Shown: piece after piece, positions 17,262 to 26,486 of the stretch
Layout: each line of letters begins with the position of its first letter
Numbering within the stretch: the stretch's first letter is position 1
Source of the DNA: Bdellovibrionales bacterium RIFCSPHIGHO2_01_FULL_40_29
GTDB taxonomy: Bacteria; Bdellovibrionota; Bdellovibrionia; Bdellovibrionales; Bdellovibrionaceae
DNA: 64,000 bases
Direction of reading: 5' to 3'
NCBI GenBank assembly: GCA_001771815.1
Contig: MEPU01000012.1
Span: 103,279-167,278 of the forward strand
The notes under the pieces: generated by a model
The model's input: the letters and a program-made list of their open reading frames with translations, nothing else
Database searches by the model: none
Told to the model about the DNA's origin: nothing
Made by a program: the position numbers and the translations under genes

Positions 17262-19464
17262 TATCGTCTTCGTTAAAAAGTTGATATGCCCGTGCTTGCT
17301 TCATCAACTCTTCTTGGACTGGCAATCGAGTGGCCTCAGTTGATGGTTTTACTTTTTTTTCATAACTAGCATCCGATTTCATAATCCAGGTTTCGCTGGT
17401 ATCGTTCCAATACAATTGCAACACATTCCATAATTTTTCTTTGAGAGCGCGATCATAAATAGGACAAAGCGCTTCCACTCGTGCATGCAAATTACGATAC
17501 ATCCAGTCCGCTGAACCAATATAAAAATCACCATCAACAGGATCGACTTGCCCATTGCGAAAGTAAAAAATTCGCGAGTGCTCCAAAAAACGCCCAATCG
17601 TTGATTGCACATGAATTGTTTCGCTGACGCCTTTGACATTGGTTTTGATACAACAAAATCCTCGAACAATAAGTTGAATCGGCACTTGTGCCTGACTGGC
17701 CTCATAGAGAGCTAAGGAAATATCATTTTCTTCCATATTATTAAACTTGGCCATAATCAAGCTGGGCCGTTTTGCTAAGGCATGATTCTTTTCACGATTG
17801 ATGAGCTCTTTCATCTTGGTAAACATATTCACCGGAGCCAAAATCAAATGCTGGTAGTTCTGCTTTAATGATTTACCTGTCAGGTAATTAAAAAATTCAA
17901 CTAATTCTGACGTGATTCGCTCATCACATGTTAATAGTCCCATATCTGTGTAGAACCGCGCTGTGCTGCCATTGTAATTGCCTGTGCCAATATGGGCATA
18001 ACACCGCACACGATCAGATTCTCGGCGCACAACAAGAGCGGTCTTAGCGTGAGTTTTAAATCCAACCACACCATACACCACGTGCACACCCGCATTTTCA
18101 AGCTCTTGCGCCCAGTAAATATTTCGCTCTTCATCGAATCTGGCTTTCAATTCAATCAAACAGACCACTTGCTTTCCGGCTTCGGCAGCGTTGATCAGGG
18201 CTTTGATAAACGGAGAATTATCTCCGGTGCGATACAGGGTCATCTTGATAGCCAAAACATCTGGATCTTCAGAAGCATCATGAATGAATTTTTCAACGCT
18301 CGCTGAAAAACTCTCAAATGGATGATGCATCAAAATATCATTCTTTTTAATGGCACCAAAAATTGTAAAATTAGGATCACTCAGGCCCAGCGGAACGACT
18401 GGTGACCAAACTGGGTATTTATGCTTTGGCCAACTGAGCGAACCAGCTAGGGCTGCAAAATCCATAAGATCAAAATGTGTTTGCATTGAAAAAATATCAC
18501 TTTCTGATACTTCCAACTGAGAAATTAAAAAATCACGCAACCACTTCAAATTGCACTCACCCAGCTCCAACCGGACAATTTCGGCAAAGCGTCGTTGTCG
18601 CAACTCTTCTTCAATCATCGCCAACAGGTCCTCGATATCCTCTTCTTCTCGATCGGAATCAGCATTTCTGGTCAATCGAAAAATAATCGAACCTTTAACA
18701 ACCATCTCTGGAAACAATTCCGAAACAAATTCCCTGATAATATCCACCAAATGAATGTACTTACTGACGCCACCTTTATCTTTAGTGGGATTCACCAACA
18801 CCCATTGCTGTAAAACACTTGGAATTTTTATTCGCGCAAATAAATAATCAGAATCTGCTGTGGAGTGAGCCAAAGCCACACCCAACGATGTTGACAAGTT
18901 CGATATAAATGGAAATGGATGTCCAGGATCAACCGAAAGAGGCGTCAGAACTGGAAAAATATTTTTTAGAAAATAATTTTTTACCCATTTCTTTTCAGTT
19001 TCATTTAAGCTTTTATAACCCACAATATGACAACCTTCGACACGAAGGCTTTCTGTCAATTTTGCAATCAAGTCACTTTGTTTTTTAAGCATCGGTTGCA
19101 AACGACGGGTGATCATCGCCAGCTGCATTTCTGGAGTTTGCCCATCAGATGATTTTGCTGAAATTCCATAGGCAACATGTCGTTTTAATCCACCGACTCG
19201 CTTCATAAAAAACTCATCCAAATTAGTTGAAGAAATGGATAAAAATCGAAGTCGCTCGAGCAATGGATTCCGCAAATCTTCCGCTTCGGCCAAAACTCGC
19301 AAATTAAAATTCAGCCATCCCAACTCTCGATTGTTAAAAATAAGAGCTGATGACCGAGGATGTTCGATGATATCGTTCTTCTTTTTTCGACGTGATTTTG
19401 AAGCACGATCAACTTTTCCAGTTGTAGGACTATTCTTGCTTTTCGATTTATTTTTTACAGTCAC
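17245..19464 (-). CDS. ppk: Polyphosphate kinase 1
   Basis: The start is placed at GTG 19464 (VTVKNKSKS) with GAGAAG six bases upstream. The longer ATG start at 19515 would read deep into the phosphatase gene. About 739 residues: a basic low-complexity N-terminus, then the PPK1 core ('LGWLNFNLRVL', 'SSTNLDEFFMKRVGGL', 'DPGHPFPFISNLS'). The catalytic region has 'ARFDEERNIYWA', 'GVHVVYG', the autophosphorylated-His motif 'KTHAKTAL' and 'YAHIGTGNYN'. It makes polyphosphate reversibly from ATP. Neighbours ppx and phoU/B/R make this a phosphate-storage block. Typical PPK1 length is about 690-730; the excess is the basic leader. Confidence 0.95.
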   Translation of the reverse strand: MTVKNKSKSKNSPTTGKVDRASKSRRKKKNDIIEHPRSSALIFNNRELGWLNFNLRVLAEAEDLRNPLLERLRFLSISSTNLDEFFMKRVGGLKRHVAYGISAKSSDGQTPEMQLAMITRRLQPMLKKQSDLIAKLTESLRVEGCHIVGYKSLNETEKKWVKNYFLKNIFPVLTPLSVDPGHPFPFISNLSTSLGVALAHSTADSDYLFARIKIPSVLQQWVLVNPTKDKGGVSKYIHLVDIIREFVSELFPEMVVKGSIIFRLTRNADSDREEEDIEDLLAMIEEELRQRRFAEIVRLELGECNLKWLRDFLISQLEVSESDIFSMQTHFDLMDFAALAGSLSWPKHKYPVWSPVVPLGLSDPNFTIFGAIKKNDILMHHPFESFSASVEKFIHDASEDPDVLAIKMTLYRTGDNSPFIKALINAAEAGKQVVCLIELKARFDEERNIYWAQELENAGVHVVYGVVGFKTHAKTALVVRRESDRVRCYAHIGTGNYNGSTARFYTDMGLLTCDERITSELVEFFNYLTGKSLKQNYQHLILAPVNMFTKMKELINREKNHALAKRPSLIMAKFNNMEENDISLALYEASQAQVPIQLIVRGFCCIKTNVKGVSETIHVQSTIGRFLEHSRIFYFRNGQVDPVDGDFYIGSADWMYRNLHARVEALCPIYDRALKEKLWNVLQLYWNDTSETWIMKSDASYEKKVKPSTEATRLPVQEELMKQARAYQLFNEDDIKSEN

Positions 19465-20077
19465 GGGATTCTTCTCGGTAAAGGGAAAATTCAGGAGCAC
19501 AAATACGATAGTCATTCATGGCCCAATGAGCATCTTTAAACTTGCGAACAAAACCAGTCATTGCAGGCTTAAATAAAGGGACGTGCCAGTATTTAAATGT
19601 CAGTTGCTCTAAGGCTTCTTCTAAAGATTTATTCATATAGGCTCGTTGATAAAGAGCCGCCACCATTCCTGTTCGATCAGCCCCTACTCGGCAATGAATT
19701 AAAATAGGAAAAGGGCCTTTTTCAAAAACTTGAAAAATACGGCGTAAATTTTCTTCGTCGGGATAATAAAGATCGCTCATATCAATGGCGACAAAGTCAG
19801 TTTTCATTCGCGTCAGAGCCACATCCTGTTGCTCGTAGAAACGGGTCTGCAATGGATACCCCCGCAAACTGATAACCGTTTTAATACCATATTTTTTTAT
19901 TGTGTCGGCAAGTTCTTCTGTCGTCAGCTGAGCCGAACGATAGAGTTTCCCCTCATCAACAACAGCAAAATTTTGAGAAATTCGAAAAACTGACGCCCGA
20001 TAGATGGCTGCCGAAAATACCAGAAATAACACTAGACCTAGAGCCAACTTGGCGTATTTTTTATTCATCCCAGACAT
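19448..20077 (-). CDS. Membrane-anchored dual-specificity (tyrosine) phosphatase
   Basis: 209 residues: an N-terminal membrane anchor (about 10-28), then a DSP domain with the catalytic P-loop 'HCRVGADRTG' (HCx5R; Cys129, Arg135). The early motif 'YRSAQLTTEELADTIKKYGIKTVISLR' (partly quoted) is typical of the DSPc/Siw14-like group. A general-acid Asp probably lies in 'MSDLYYPDE'. Since the anchor is N-terminal and uncleaved-looking, the catalytic domain may face the periplasm. Substrate could be phosphotyrosine, inositol phosphate-like or polyphosphate-linked molecules. It is immediately upstream of, and overlaps by 17 bases, the polyphosphate kinase gene. Confidence 0.83.
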   Translation of the reverse strand: MSGMNKKYAKLALGLVLFLVFSAAIYRASVFRISQNFAVVDEGKLYRSAQLTTEELADTIKKYGIKTVISLRGYPLQTRFYEQQDVALTRMKTDFVAIDMSDLYYPDEENLRRIFQVFEKGPFPILIHCRVGADRTGMVAALYQRAYMNKSLEEALEQLTFKYWHVPLFKPAMTGFVRKFKDAHWAMNDYRICAPEFSLYREESRDCKK

Positions 20078-20248
20078 ACCACGAGTATGAATGTAAAATT
20101 CAGTGGAGCCAAGTCAAGATCGGGTTAGACTCGATTCGCAAACCTTGATGAGTCCTTAAATCTGTATCAAAAAGAGACATAAAAATATTTATTCTGACAT
20201 CCCATTTTTTGACCTCGGCTTTAGCCATGGACTCGCCGATAATGAAGT

Positions 20249-20728
20249 ATGACCCAGCTAGCAAAATATCACGGCCGTTCCCCAAGATATGTCCTCAACA
20301 CCGAAGATAATAATTTAATTCGCTATGCGGGTTCTGAACGCTGGCCCTGGGAAGAAAAAACAGAGGTTCGTAATATTTCACTGACGGGTCTGTCCTTTAT
20401 TGCTCCCAGTGACCTCTCACCTATGATCGGTGAAATCATAAAAATCCAATTTGTCGTCCCCGCCGGAAAACAAATGGCATGCTACGCCATTGTGATTCGC
20501 ATCGACAGCGAAAATGATTCTGAAAATTTAATTGCTGTGCATTTTTATAAATTAGACCGCTTGCAACGGATCAATCTGTTGCAAGGTTTATCTGACAGAA
20601 ACATCAGTGCCGCAAAATCCTCACCTAAGCAAAACGCCATCAACGGAACGTCTAGAGTTATTGCTCTTTTGGGGCTAATTTTTACAAGTATCTGCTGGGC
20701 GACGCTGTTAAAACTGTATTTTTTATAG
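20249..20728 (+). CDS. PilZ-domain protein with C-terminal membrane helix
   Basis: 159 residues. Both halves of the c-di-GMP-binding PilZ signature are visible: 'RSPR' near residues 10-13 and 'NISLTG' (NxSxxG) near residue 44. The strands expected of a PilZ barrel follow ('IGEIIKIQFVVP', 'ACYAIVIRID', 'IAVHFYKL'). A single hydrophobic helix near 135-157 should anchor it in the inner membrane with the PilZ domain inside. It precedes the barrel/glycosyltransferase operon by 79 bases on the same strand, so it is the likely c-di-GMP receptor for that polysaccharide machinery. The exact sequence GCCGATAA lies 7-14 bases before the ATG. Domain confidence is good; the link to the synthase is inference. 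Confidence 0.82.
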   Translation: MTQLAKYHGRSPRYVLNTEDNNLIRYAGSERWPWEEKTEVRNISLTGLSFIAPSDLSPMIGEIIKIQFVVPAGKQMACYAIVIRIDSENDSENLIAVHFYKLDRLQRINLLQGLSDRNISAAKSSPKQNAINGTSRVIALLGLIFTSICWATLLKLYFL

Positions 20729-20807
20729 TGCCCTATAAGTTTTAAGTAATCTTAACATTTCTGTTAAAGCCCTGTGAAATTTGTGCTAAACCTCCGCTCC
20801 TGGAGCA

Positions 20808-21578
20808 ATGACACGAATGCGTTCACCTGTAAAATCCTTAGTAATTACACGCCTTTTGACTATTCCACTTCTCACGATCCTGATAAATACCGAGTTACTC
20901 GCTTTGGAGAGCCGAACGACTTTGGCCAGCGAAACCACTCACCGATCCGGCTTGGTTTTTCAATCTGACAACCGATTGGATCAAAAATTCAACTGGCCCA
21001 TCGATGAAATTAAATATGCTCCGACTCCCTATTTTGGGGCCCATCTCATTCGTATCGATGCGACCAACAGTCAATACGATGACACAAAAAATGGATTTCA
21101 TATTGGTCTTGAATTGGAATTTGTCACGCATTTACACCTGCGCCTCGAACAGCGCTTTCAATCGCAAACAATGGGTGAACAAAGCAAAAACAATTCTGAA
21201 TCCCGGGTTGGCCTTTTTTACTATGACTTGGGATCTTTTACGGCATTGTCATTAGATCCTCAATGGGTGTGGGAAGTTTATGCGGAATCCTTTTATATTC
21301 CACAAATTGATTCAACCTCACCAAGCACAACAGGATGGGGTCGCGCCATTTATCGCGCTGATGAAACCTTCTTGAGAACCAGTGTTTACCTTGAAGGCGC
21401 CTTTGCAGCCAATCCAACGGCTGATTTCGGCGAAACCTATCAAGAAATTCGCCCCGGCTTGCAATTTCAAAAATCACTTTTTTCGACATCCGTGCAGTTG
21501 CAAGTTTATAAAAATATTTTAGGAACTCGTAATCAAGACATACAGGCTCTCCTGGCGATTTACGGAGAATGGCGATGA
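20808..21578 (+). CDS. Exported beta-rich protein, NfrA C-terminal-domain-like
   Basis: 256 residues with an N-terminal hydrophobic export signal (about 9-33), then a beta-rich region with alternating hydrophobic/polar strands and aromatic girdle residues. The segment 'WVWEVYAESFYIPQ ... GWGRAIYRADE ... VYLEGAF' recalls the C-terminal barrel domain of NfrA, the outer-membrane partner of NfrB, but it lacks NfrA's TPR region. Its stop overlaps the start of the NfrB-like glycosyltransferase by four bases (ATGA). It is probably the outer-membrane export element of the polysaccharide locus. GGAG lies three bases before this ATG and 12 before the next in-frame ATG (20817), so the exact start is uncertain. 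Confidence 0.72.
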   Translation: MTRMRSPVKSLVITRLLTIPLLTILINTELLALESRTTLASETTHRSGLVFQSDNRLDQKFNWPIDEIKYAPTPYFGAHLIRIDATNSQYDDTKNGFHIGLELEFVTHLHLRLEQRFQSQTMGEQSKNNSESRVGLFYYDLGSFTALSLDPQWVWEVYAESFYIPQIDSTSPSTTGWGRAIYRADETFLRTSVYLEGAFAANPTADFGETYQEIRPGLQFQKSLFSTSVQLQVYKNILGTRNQDIQALLAIYGEWR

Positions 21579-23002
21579 TTCCGATGGAACATTTTTCCTA
21601 TGAATACATTATATTAGCTTGGGCCCTTGTTACGGCTGCAGCCATCAGTCTATTTATGGTGGATGACCTTTTTGTTGATTTATGCGCTCTACTTTTCAAT
21701 TTAAAAGCAAAGCCCATCACGTCAACCTTGAGACAGAAAATTGAAAAAGCCCCTGAAAAAAGAATTGCTGTCCTTGTTGCCAACTGGAGAGAGCACGAAG
21801 TTCTGTCACGCATGATTTCAGGCAATATTCGCAGCATCAATTACCACAACTATAGCTTTTTCATTGGGGTCTATCCCAATGATCCTTTAACTTGGGAAGC
21901 GGCCTCTCAACTTGAAAAGCAGTTTAGCAATGTGCATGTGATCGTAAATCCCATCATCGGCCCCACCACAAAGGGACAAATGCTGAATGAAATGATGCAA
22001 AAAATCAATTCGCTCAGCACAATTCCCTACGAAATTTTTGTGATGCATGATTCAGAAGATCTGATCCACAGCTATTCATTTAAATTATTTAATTACTTTT
22101 CAGATCAATTCAGTTTTATGCAAGTTCCCGTTTTTTCTTTACCCACACCTTGGAATCATTGGACTGCCGGAGTTTACGCTGATGAGTTTGCGGAATCCCA
22201 CCTTAAAGAAATGTTGGTTCGAGATTTTTTAGGCGGCGGAGTGCCTTCTGCTGGAGTTGGGACCGCAATGACCCGACAATTGATCCAAGTCATTTCCAAT
22301 GTTCAAGATGGTCAGTTCTTGCGGTCTGATTGCTTGACCGAGGATTATGTATTGGGACTGACAGCCCATCAACTGAAGTTTAAAGCCAGTTTCTTAAATT
22401 ACTACTTAGAAGAAAATAATCAACGCGACTATATTGCAACTCGCGAGTACTTTCCGGATGAATTTCATTCATCCGTTCGTCAAAAAACACGCTGGGCCAC
22501 TGGAATTGCCTTTCAAGGTCAGGCCGTTTTAAAATGGCAAGGAACTCTGGCTGCAAAGTATTTTTTATGGCGCGATCGTCGCAGTTTTTTAAATGCCATC
22601 CTCGTGACTTCATCTATTTTTTTGATTCCACTTTTTATTTTGGGATTGCGCAGTCCTTATTTTGATATCCTTTCACATTCAGATGCTTTTATTTATTTAG
22701 GAGCTATTAATTTGGCGTCAATGATGTGGCGCTTGTTTCAACGTGGTCGTTTTATGTATTCGATTTATGGAATCAAGCTTCTGCCCGGAATTCCAATTCG
22801 ATGGATTGTTGGTAATTTGATCAATACAGCAGCCGCTTTCAAAGCTTTTCAAAATTTTAGACATCATGTGAAATCTGGTGAGCAAATGAAATGGGTCAAA
22901 ACAACTCATCGCATACCCGAAAATTTTGGTACCGAATTTCCAATTCAACACAATCAAACTCAGCCTCGTCAAAAAAACTATAACCAAGAGGCTATCTCAT
23001 GA
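21575..23002 (+). CDS. NfrB-like family 2 glycosyltransferase (exopolysaccharide synthase)
   Basis: The start is set at ATG 21575 (MIPMEHF), seven bases after GGAG and overlapping the previous stop; the ATG at 21569 is one base from that GGAG. The 475-residue protein has an N-terminal membrane helix (about 8-30). A processive GT2 domain follows: the 'HDSED' metal site (158-162), 'TED' (255-257, catalytic base region) and 'RQKTRW' (302-307, the QxxRW acceptor/translocation motif), then several C-terminal membrane helices. Its overall form is that of NfrB. E. coli NfrB is about 745 residues and carries a C-terminal MshEN c-di-GMP domain; that is absent here, consistent with a separate PilZ protein doing the sensing. 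Confidence 0.87.
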   Translation: MIPMEHFSYEYIILAWALVTAAAISLFMVDDLFVDLCALLFNLKAKPITSTLRQKIEKAPEKRIAVLVANWREHEVLSRMISGNIRSINYHNYSFFIGVYPNDPLTWEAASQLEKQFSNVHVIVNPIIGPTTKGQMLNEMMQKINSLSTIPYEIFVMHDSEDLIHSYSFKLFNYFSDQFSFMQVPVFSLPTPWNHWTAGVYADEFAESHLKEMLVRDFLGGGVPSAGVGTAMTRQLIQVISNVQDGQFLRSDCLTEDYVLGLTAHQLKFKASFLNYYLEENNQRDYIATREYFPDEFHSSVRQKTRWATGIAFQGQAVLKWQGTLAAKYFLWRDRRSFLNAILVTSSIFLIPLFILGLRSPYFDILSHSDAFIYLGAINLASMMWRLFQRGRFMYSIYGIKLLPGIPIRWIVGNLINTAAAFKAFQNFRHHVKSGEQMKWVKTTHRIPENFGTEFPIQHNQTQPRQKNYNQEAIS

Positions 23003-24750
23003 AGTCCATTTTTTCTGCACTTGCATTTTTACTGATCACCACGACAGTTCAAGCCGATTGTGTGAACATTTACTATGACCGCGGCCCCGTTGCTGATTAT
23101 TGGATGGGAAAAACTTATGCCAATTTTGTGCAAAATCTTTTGGGACATTTTCCTCACTTGGATCAAAAACTGGGTGCCATTGAAGATTACCGCGCCGGTC
23201 AAATTGATGAATGTCGCGCCACAATTTATATCGCCAGTTATTTTGAGAATAAAATTCCAGATGCTTTTTTTCAGGATTATAAAAATACCACCAAAAATGT
23301 TGCCTGGTTGGGTTACTCCATTTGGAAATTCGGACCTGCTGAATTAGAAAAAATGTTCGGAATCCAGTATCTTCAACTGACCCAAATGGATTCTGAAAAA
23401 TTAGACCTTGTGGGACAACCCAGTTTTTACCGTACCTTTCAGTACAAAGGTGAAGAGTTTGAAAAATTTGGTGAGTTCAGCGCCACGCCTCCATATCAAT
23501 TTGTTGCCGCCTATGAAATGGCCATGATGAAAGAAACGATTCCTGGAAAATCACAGTGGCTGGCCACCGCCAAACACAGTGCCCATCAAGGCATTTTACC
23601 GTATGTACTTCGAGCTGAAAATAAATTCTATGTTGCCGATGTCCCATTTAGTTTTATGCATGAGTCTGATCGCTATTTAATTTTTACAGATCTCCTGTTT
23701 GATATTTTAAATGAAAAACCTCGGCACACAAAAAAAATGGGCTTTCTCCGTGTCGAAGACGTCCATCCAGTAACGCCGCTTAATTATTTGTACAATATCC
23801 AGAAAGTTCTTAAAGACGAAAAAGTTCCTATGCATGTTTCGTTGATTCCATTATTTTTTGATCCACTTTATCGAACCGATCGTGCTCCTACAGAAGAATT
23901 CATACCTATGGATCGTCATGTGGCTTTTATGAATTGGATTCGCGAAGCCCAAAGCGAAGGAGCTCGATTTATCTGGCATGGCGTCACTCACCAACTGGGT
24001 CGACAAAAAAATCCCCATGATGGGATTTCAGGTTCTGATTTTGAGTTTTGGGATGCCACCGCTAACAAGCCTCTGGGCTTTGATAATTCAAGTTGGCTAT
24101 TGAATCGTATGCGCGAAGGTCTTTACACCCTAAACAAATCTAAAATTGAAGTGTTGGCCTGGCTGACACCACACTATCAAGCTTCAAGTTTAGACTATAT
24201 TATTTTTGGCAAAATTTTTCAGTGGAACGTCGGACGAGTAATTTATTATAATCATGCGGCAACAGCCATGGCGCCGACAGCATCTGAAAGCGATCTTTGG
24301 CTCAAAGATATGAGCGAAGCCCAGCACCAACATCGATTGGATTATTTTAAAAATCTCAATGTCACCATTGAATCTGATCGCTGGAGTGGTCAAATTTTTC
24401 CTTATGAAATATTTGGCGATATCTATGGCCAGCGACTGATTCCCGAAAATTTAGGAAACTCGCAACCCTTTAAGAATGCTCATGTGGTCCGAACCCGCTC
24501 CGTCCAGCAAATGGTTCGAGATGCTAAACGCAATTTAGTTATTCGTGATGCCTGGGCCTCATTTTTTTATCATCCCTTTTTATTTGATAGTTTTGAATCG
24601 GGAGGACGCGGTTTCTATCCTGGAGATCCTACCGAATTAAAACTTCTTATCACTGAAATTAAAAAACTGGGTTACGAGTTCATTGATTTAAAAGATTTTA
24701 TTAAAACTAATACAGCCCCTAAACGCAAAGAAACGGTAATTCGCAAATGA
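22999..24750 (+). CDS. DUF2334-family secreted polysaccharide deacetylase-like protein
   Basis: 583 residues with a signal peptide (hydrophobic 3-18, cleavage after 'TVQA'). The C-terminal half is DUF2334, a polysaccharide-deacetylase-like fold: 'GFLRVEDVHPV' supplies the metal Asp, 'WHGVTHQLG' the two His, and 'LTPHYQASS' the later active-site strand. The N-terminal ~240 residues are a separate, unrecognised domain. It begins in an ATGA overlap with the glycosyltransferase gene, with AGAGG seven bases upstream. The best reading is a periplasmic deacetylase that trims N-acetyl groups from the polymer made by the synthase, as PgaB does for PNAG, but activity is not proven. Confidence 0.85.
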   Translation: MKSIFSALAFLLITTTVQADCVNIYYDRGPVADYWMGKTYANFVQNLLGHFPHLDQKLGAIEDYRAGQIDECRATIYIASYFENKIPDAFFQDYKNTTKNVAWLGYSIWKFGPAELEKMFGIQYLQLTQMDSEKLDLVGQPSFYRTFQYKGEEFEKFGEFSATPPYQFVAAYEMAMMKETIPGKSQWLATAKHSAHQGILPYVLRAENKFYVADVPFSFMHESDRYLIFTDLLFDILNEKPRHTKKMGFLRVEDVHPVTPLNYLYNIQKVLKDEKVPMHVSLIPLFFDPLYRTDRAPTEEFIPMDRHVAFMNWIREAQSEGARFIWHGVTHQLGRQKNPHDGISGSDFEFWDATANKPLGFDNSSWLLNRMREGLYTLNKSKIEVLAWLTPHYQASSLDYIIFGKIFQWNVGRVIYYNHAATAMAPTASESDLWLKDMSEAQHQHRLDYFKNLNVTIESDRWSGQIFPYEIFGDIYGQRLIPENLGNSQPFKNAHVVRTRSVQQMVRDAKRNLVIRDAWASFFYHPFLFDSFESGGRGFYPGDPTELKLLITEIKKLGYEFIDLKDFIKTNTAPKRKETVIRK

Positions 24751-26474
24751 TACAAAAAATGAAAACTTATCTGACACTGATTGTCCTTTTACTCATTGGA
24801 ACTGTTGCTCGGGCCGAGTTCCGCTTGGATTCACCGGAAAAGCTTCTTCAGCGGGCCTCTGAAGGGCGCATTCAATTGCGTGAAGTTATTTTGGATATAC
24901 AGCAAGCGTACCCCGAAATGCGCGATCCCGTGCTTTTCGATTCTTACTTTGCCATTTTAAATGACTTAAAAGTTCAAGCAATTCAGTTTTCTTTGGATGA
25001 AATTTATCCGCTTGGTGTTGAAAAATTAGGATTGAAACTGGTTGGACACGGAGTCAAATGGCTTTCCATTGGCACGCATTCCACAGAAAAAGTAATGGCC
25101 TATCACAAATGGATGAGCTCGGATGTCGCCAGCATCTTTATTGATATTATGGATTATTCTATTCGTGATTTGAAATCAGATACCGAACGCAAGCAGGCTG
25201 CGATCAGTATCGATGCCTTGATTGCCTGGGCCACTGTGACATTTCCAGCGCAGAAAAACTTAGTGACTTCGTATCAACGTATTTTATCAGAGCTGGCCAA
25301 TTCTTTTTTAAAAACAGAAAATCTCAGTGATGATGAGACAAATTTTTGGATCGGAAAAATTTCCGTAACGTCTGGATTCTCAGAGTATTTAGAAATCATT
25401 CAAGTCAAACTACAAAATCTTGAAAAACAAAATCAAGACCAGTTGCATATGGTTCTGCAACGTTTACAGATTTTAGATACCCGCAGTAAAGTTATTTTTA
25501 AAAATTCACCGCAATGGCTGAAGCAGCAAATTGGTGATGTCACAGTTGAAACTGTTTCAAAAATGCTATTTTTTGGAGTGGCCTTTAAGCCCAATGAATT
25601 TGAAGCATTGCTTTCACAACTAATGCCTCGGCATGTGGTCAGCTTGGCGAGTCTATTGACATCACCAGATCATTTACCAAAGAATTCGTATGCTCAAACA
25701 TATTTGCATGTGGCATCGCTACTGGTTGAAAAACTGAAAGCTCTGAATTTCCCAAAAGAATCGATTGATTTATCTTTGTATGTTGGTCGTATTGCAGCAG
25801 CCTTAATTGCAACAGATCGTTCGTTGGAAGGCACTTATGCCTTAACAGATGAAGCCGGTCATCAGTGGAATTTTACACTGACTCAGGTTAAAGAGTCACT
25901 GATCTATGGGGCATTGGCTGACCGTGATCGTACTGTTTTTAAAACATTCTTCAATATCACATACAATTTAAAAACCGGCGAGTTTTTGGGTGCCGATCGC
26001 GAGCCTGATTTGGATCCATCTCCGCAACCCGTAGTTAAGTTTAAATTTCTAGATGATGGCACAATTTTAATTGAAGACCAAAGTGTGTCCGGACGTCAAC
26101 GACAACTCAAAGGTCGTAAAATCCAAAATTACCCGAACTATTTTAAAACAGCGATTCAAGGTACAGAATCCATCGAAGGTGAATACGTTGGAAAAATGAC
26201 TTTCCCTGGAGGAACAAAATCCGATGTCACATTGTTGCTCAGTAATTTCAATGGTTACACCATGGGGCGATTGATCGATCAAAATGGACCCATATTTGAT
26301 TTAAATATGGGAACGACTGGAACAAATGGCATGGTGTATTTAACAACCGGACGTTTGAAGCCTGCGGCTTTTGGTCATATCCGAATCCAACGCGACGGAA
26401 ATGCTTTGCGTGGATTTGTCATCATCGGCGGATTTGGAATTGCCCCACAAGAATTTTTACTTAAAAAGAAATAA
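24747..26474 (+). CDS. Secreted protein of unknown function in polysaccharide locus
   Basis: 575 residues, starting within the stop of the deacetylase-like gene (ATGA). The signal peptide ends at 'VARA'. Residues about 25-360 are predicted helical with HEAT/TPR-like rhythm. Residues about 365-575 are beta-rich and glycine-rich, with repeated 'GTYALTDEAG', 'EGEYVGKMTF' and 'GNALRGFVIIGG' motifs that resemble a calycin-like or small barrel fold. I recognise no family. Helical solenoid plus beta domain is the general plan of periplasmic-to-outer-membrane export factors such as NfrA, PgaA or BcsC, so a scaffold role in polymer export or handling is a reasonable guess. Confidence 0.75.
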   Translation: MIQKMKTYLTLIVLLLIGTVARAEFRLDSPEKLLQRASEGRIQLREVILDIQQAYPEMRDPVLFDSYFAILNDLKVQAIQFSLDEIYPLGVEKLGLKLVGHGVKWLSIGTHSTEKVMAYHKWMSSDVASIFIDIMDYSIRDLKSDTERKQAAISIDALIAWATVTFPAQKNLVTSYQRILSELANSFLKTENLSDDETNFWIGKISVTSGFSEYLEIIQVKLQNLEKQNQDQLHMVLQRLQILDTRSKVIFKNSPQWLKQQIGDVTVETVSKMLFFGVAFKPNEFEALLSQLMPRHVVSLASLLTSPDHLPKNSYAQTYLHVASLLVEKLKALNFPKESIDLSLYVGRIAAALIATDRSLEGTYALTDEAGHQWNFTLTQVKESLIYGALADRDRTVFKTFFNITYNLKTGEFLGADREPDLDPSPQPVVKFKFLDDGTILIEDQSVSGRQRQLKGRKIQNYPNYFKTAIQGTESIEGEYVGKMTFPGGTKSDVTLLLSNFNGYTMGRLIDQNGPIFDLNMGTTGTNGMVYLTTGRLKPAAFGHIRIQRDGNALRGFVIIGGFGIAPQEFLLKKK

Positions 26475-26486
26475 CAGGAGAACTTA

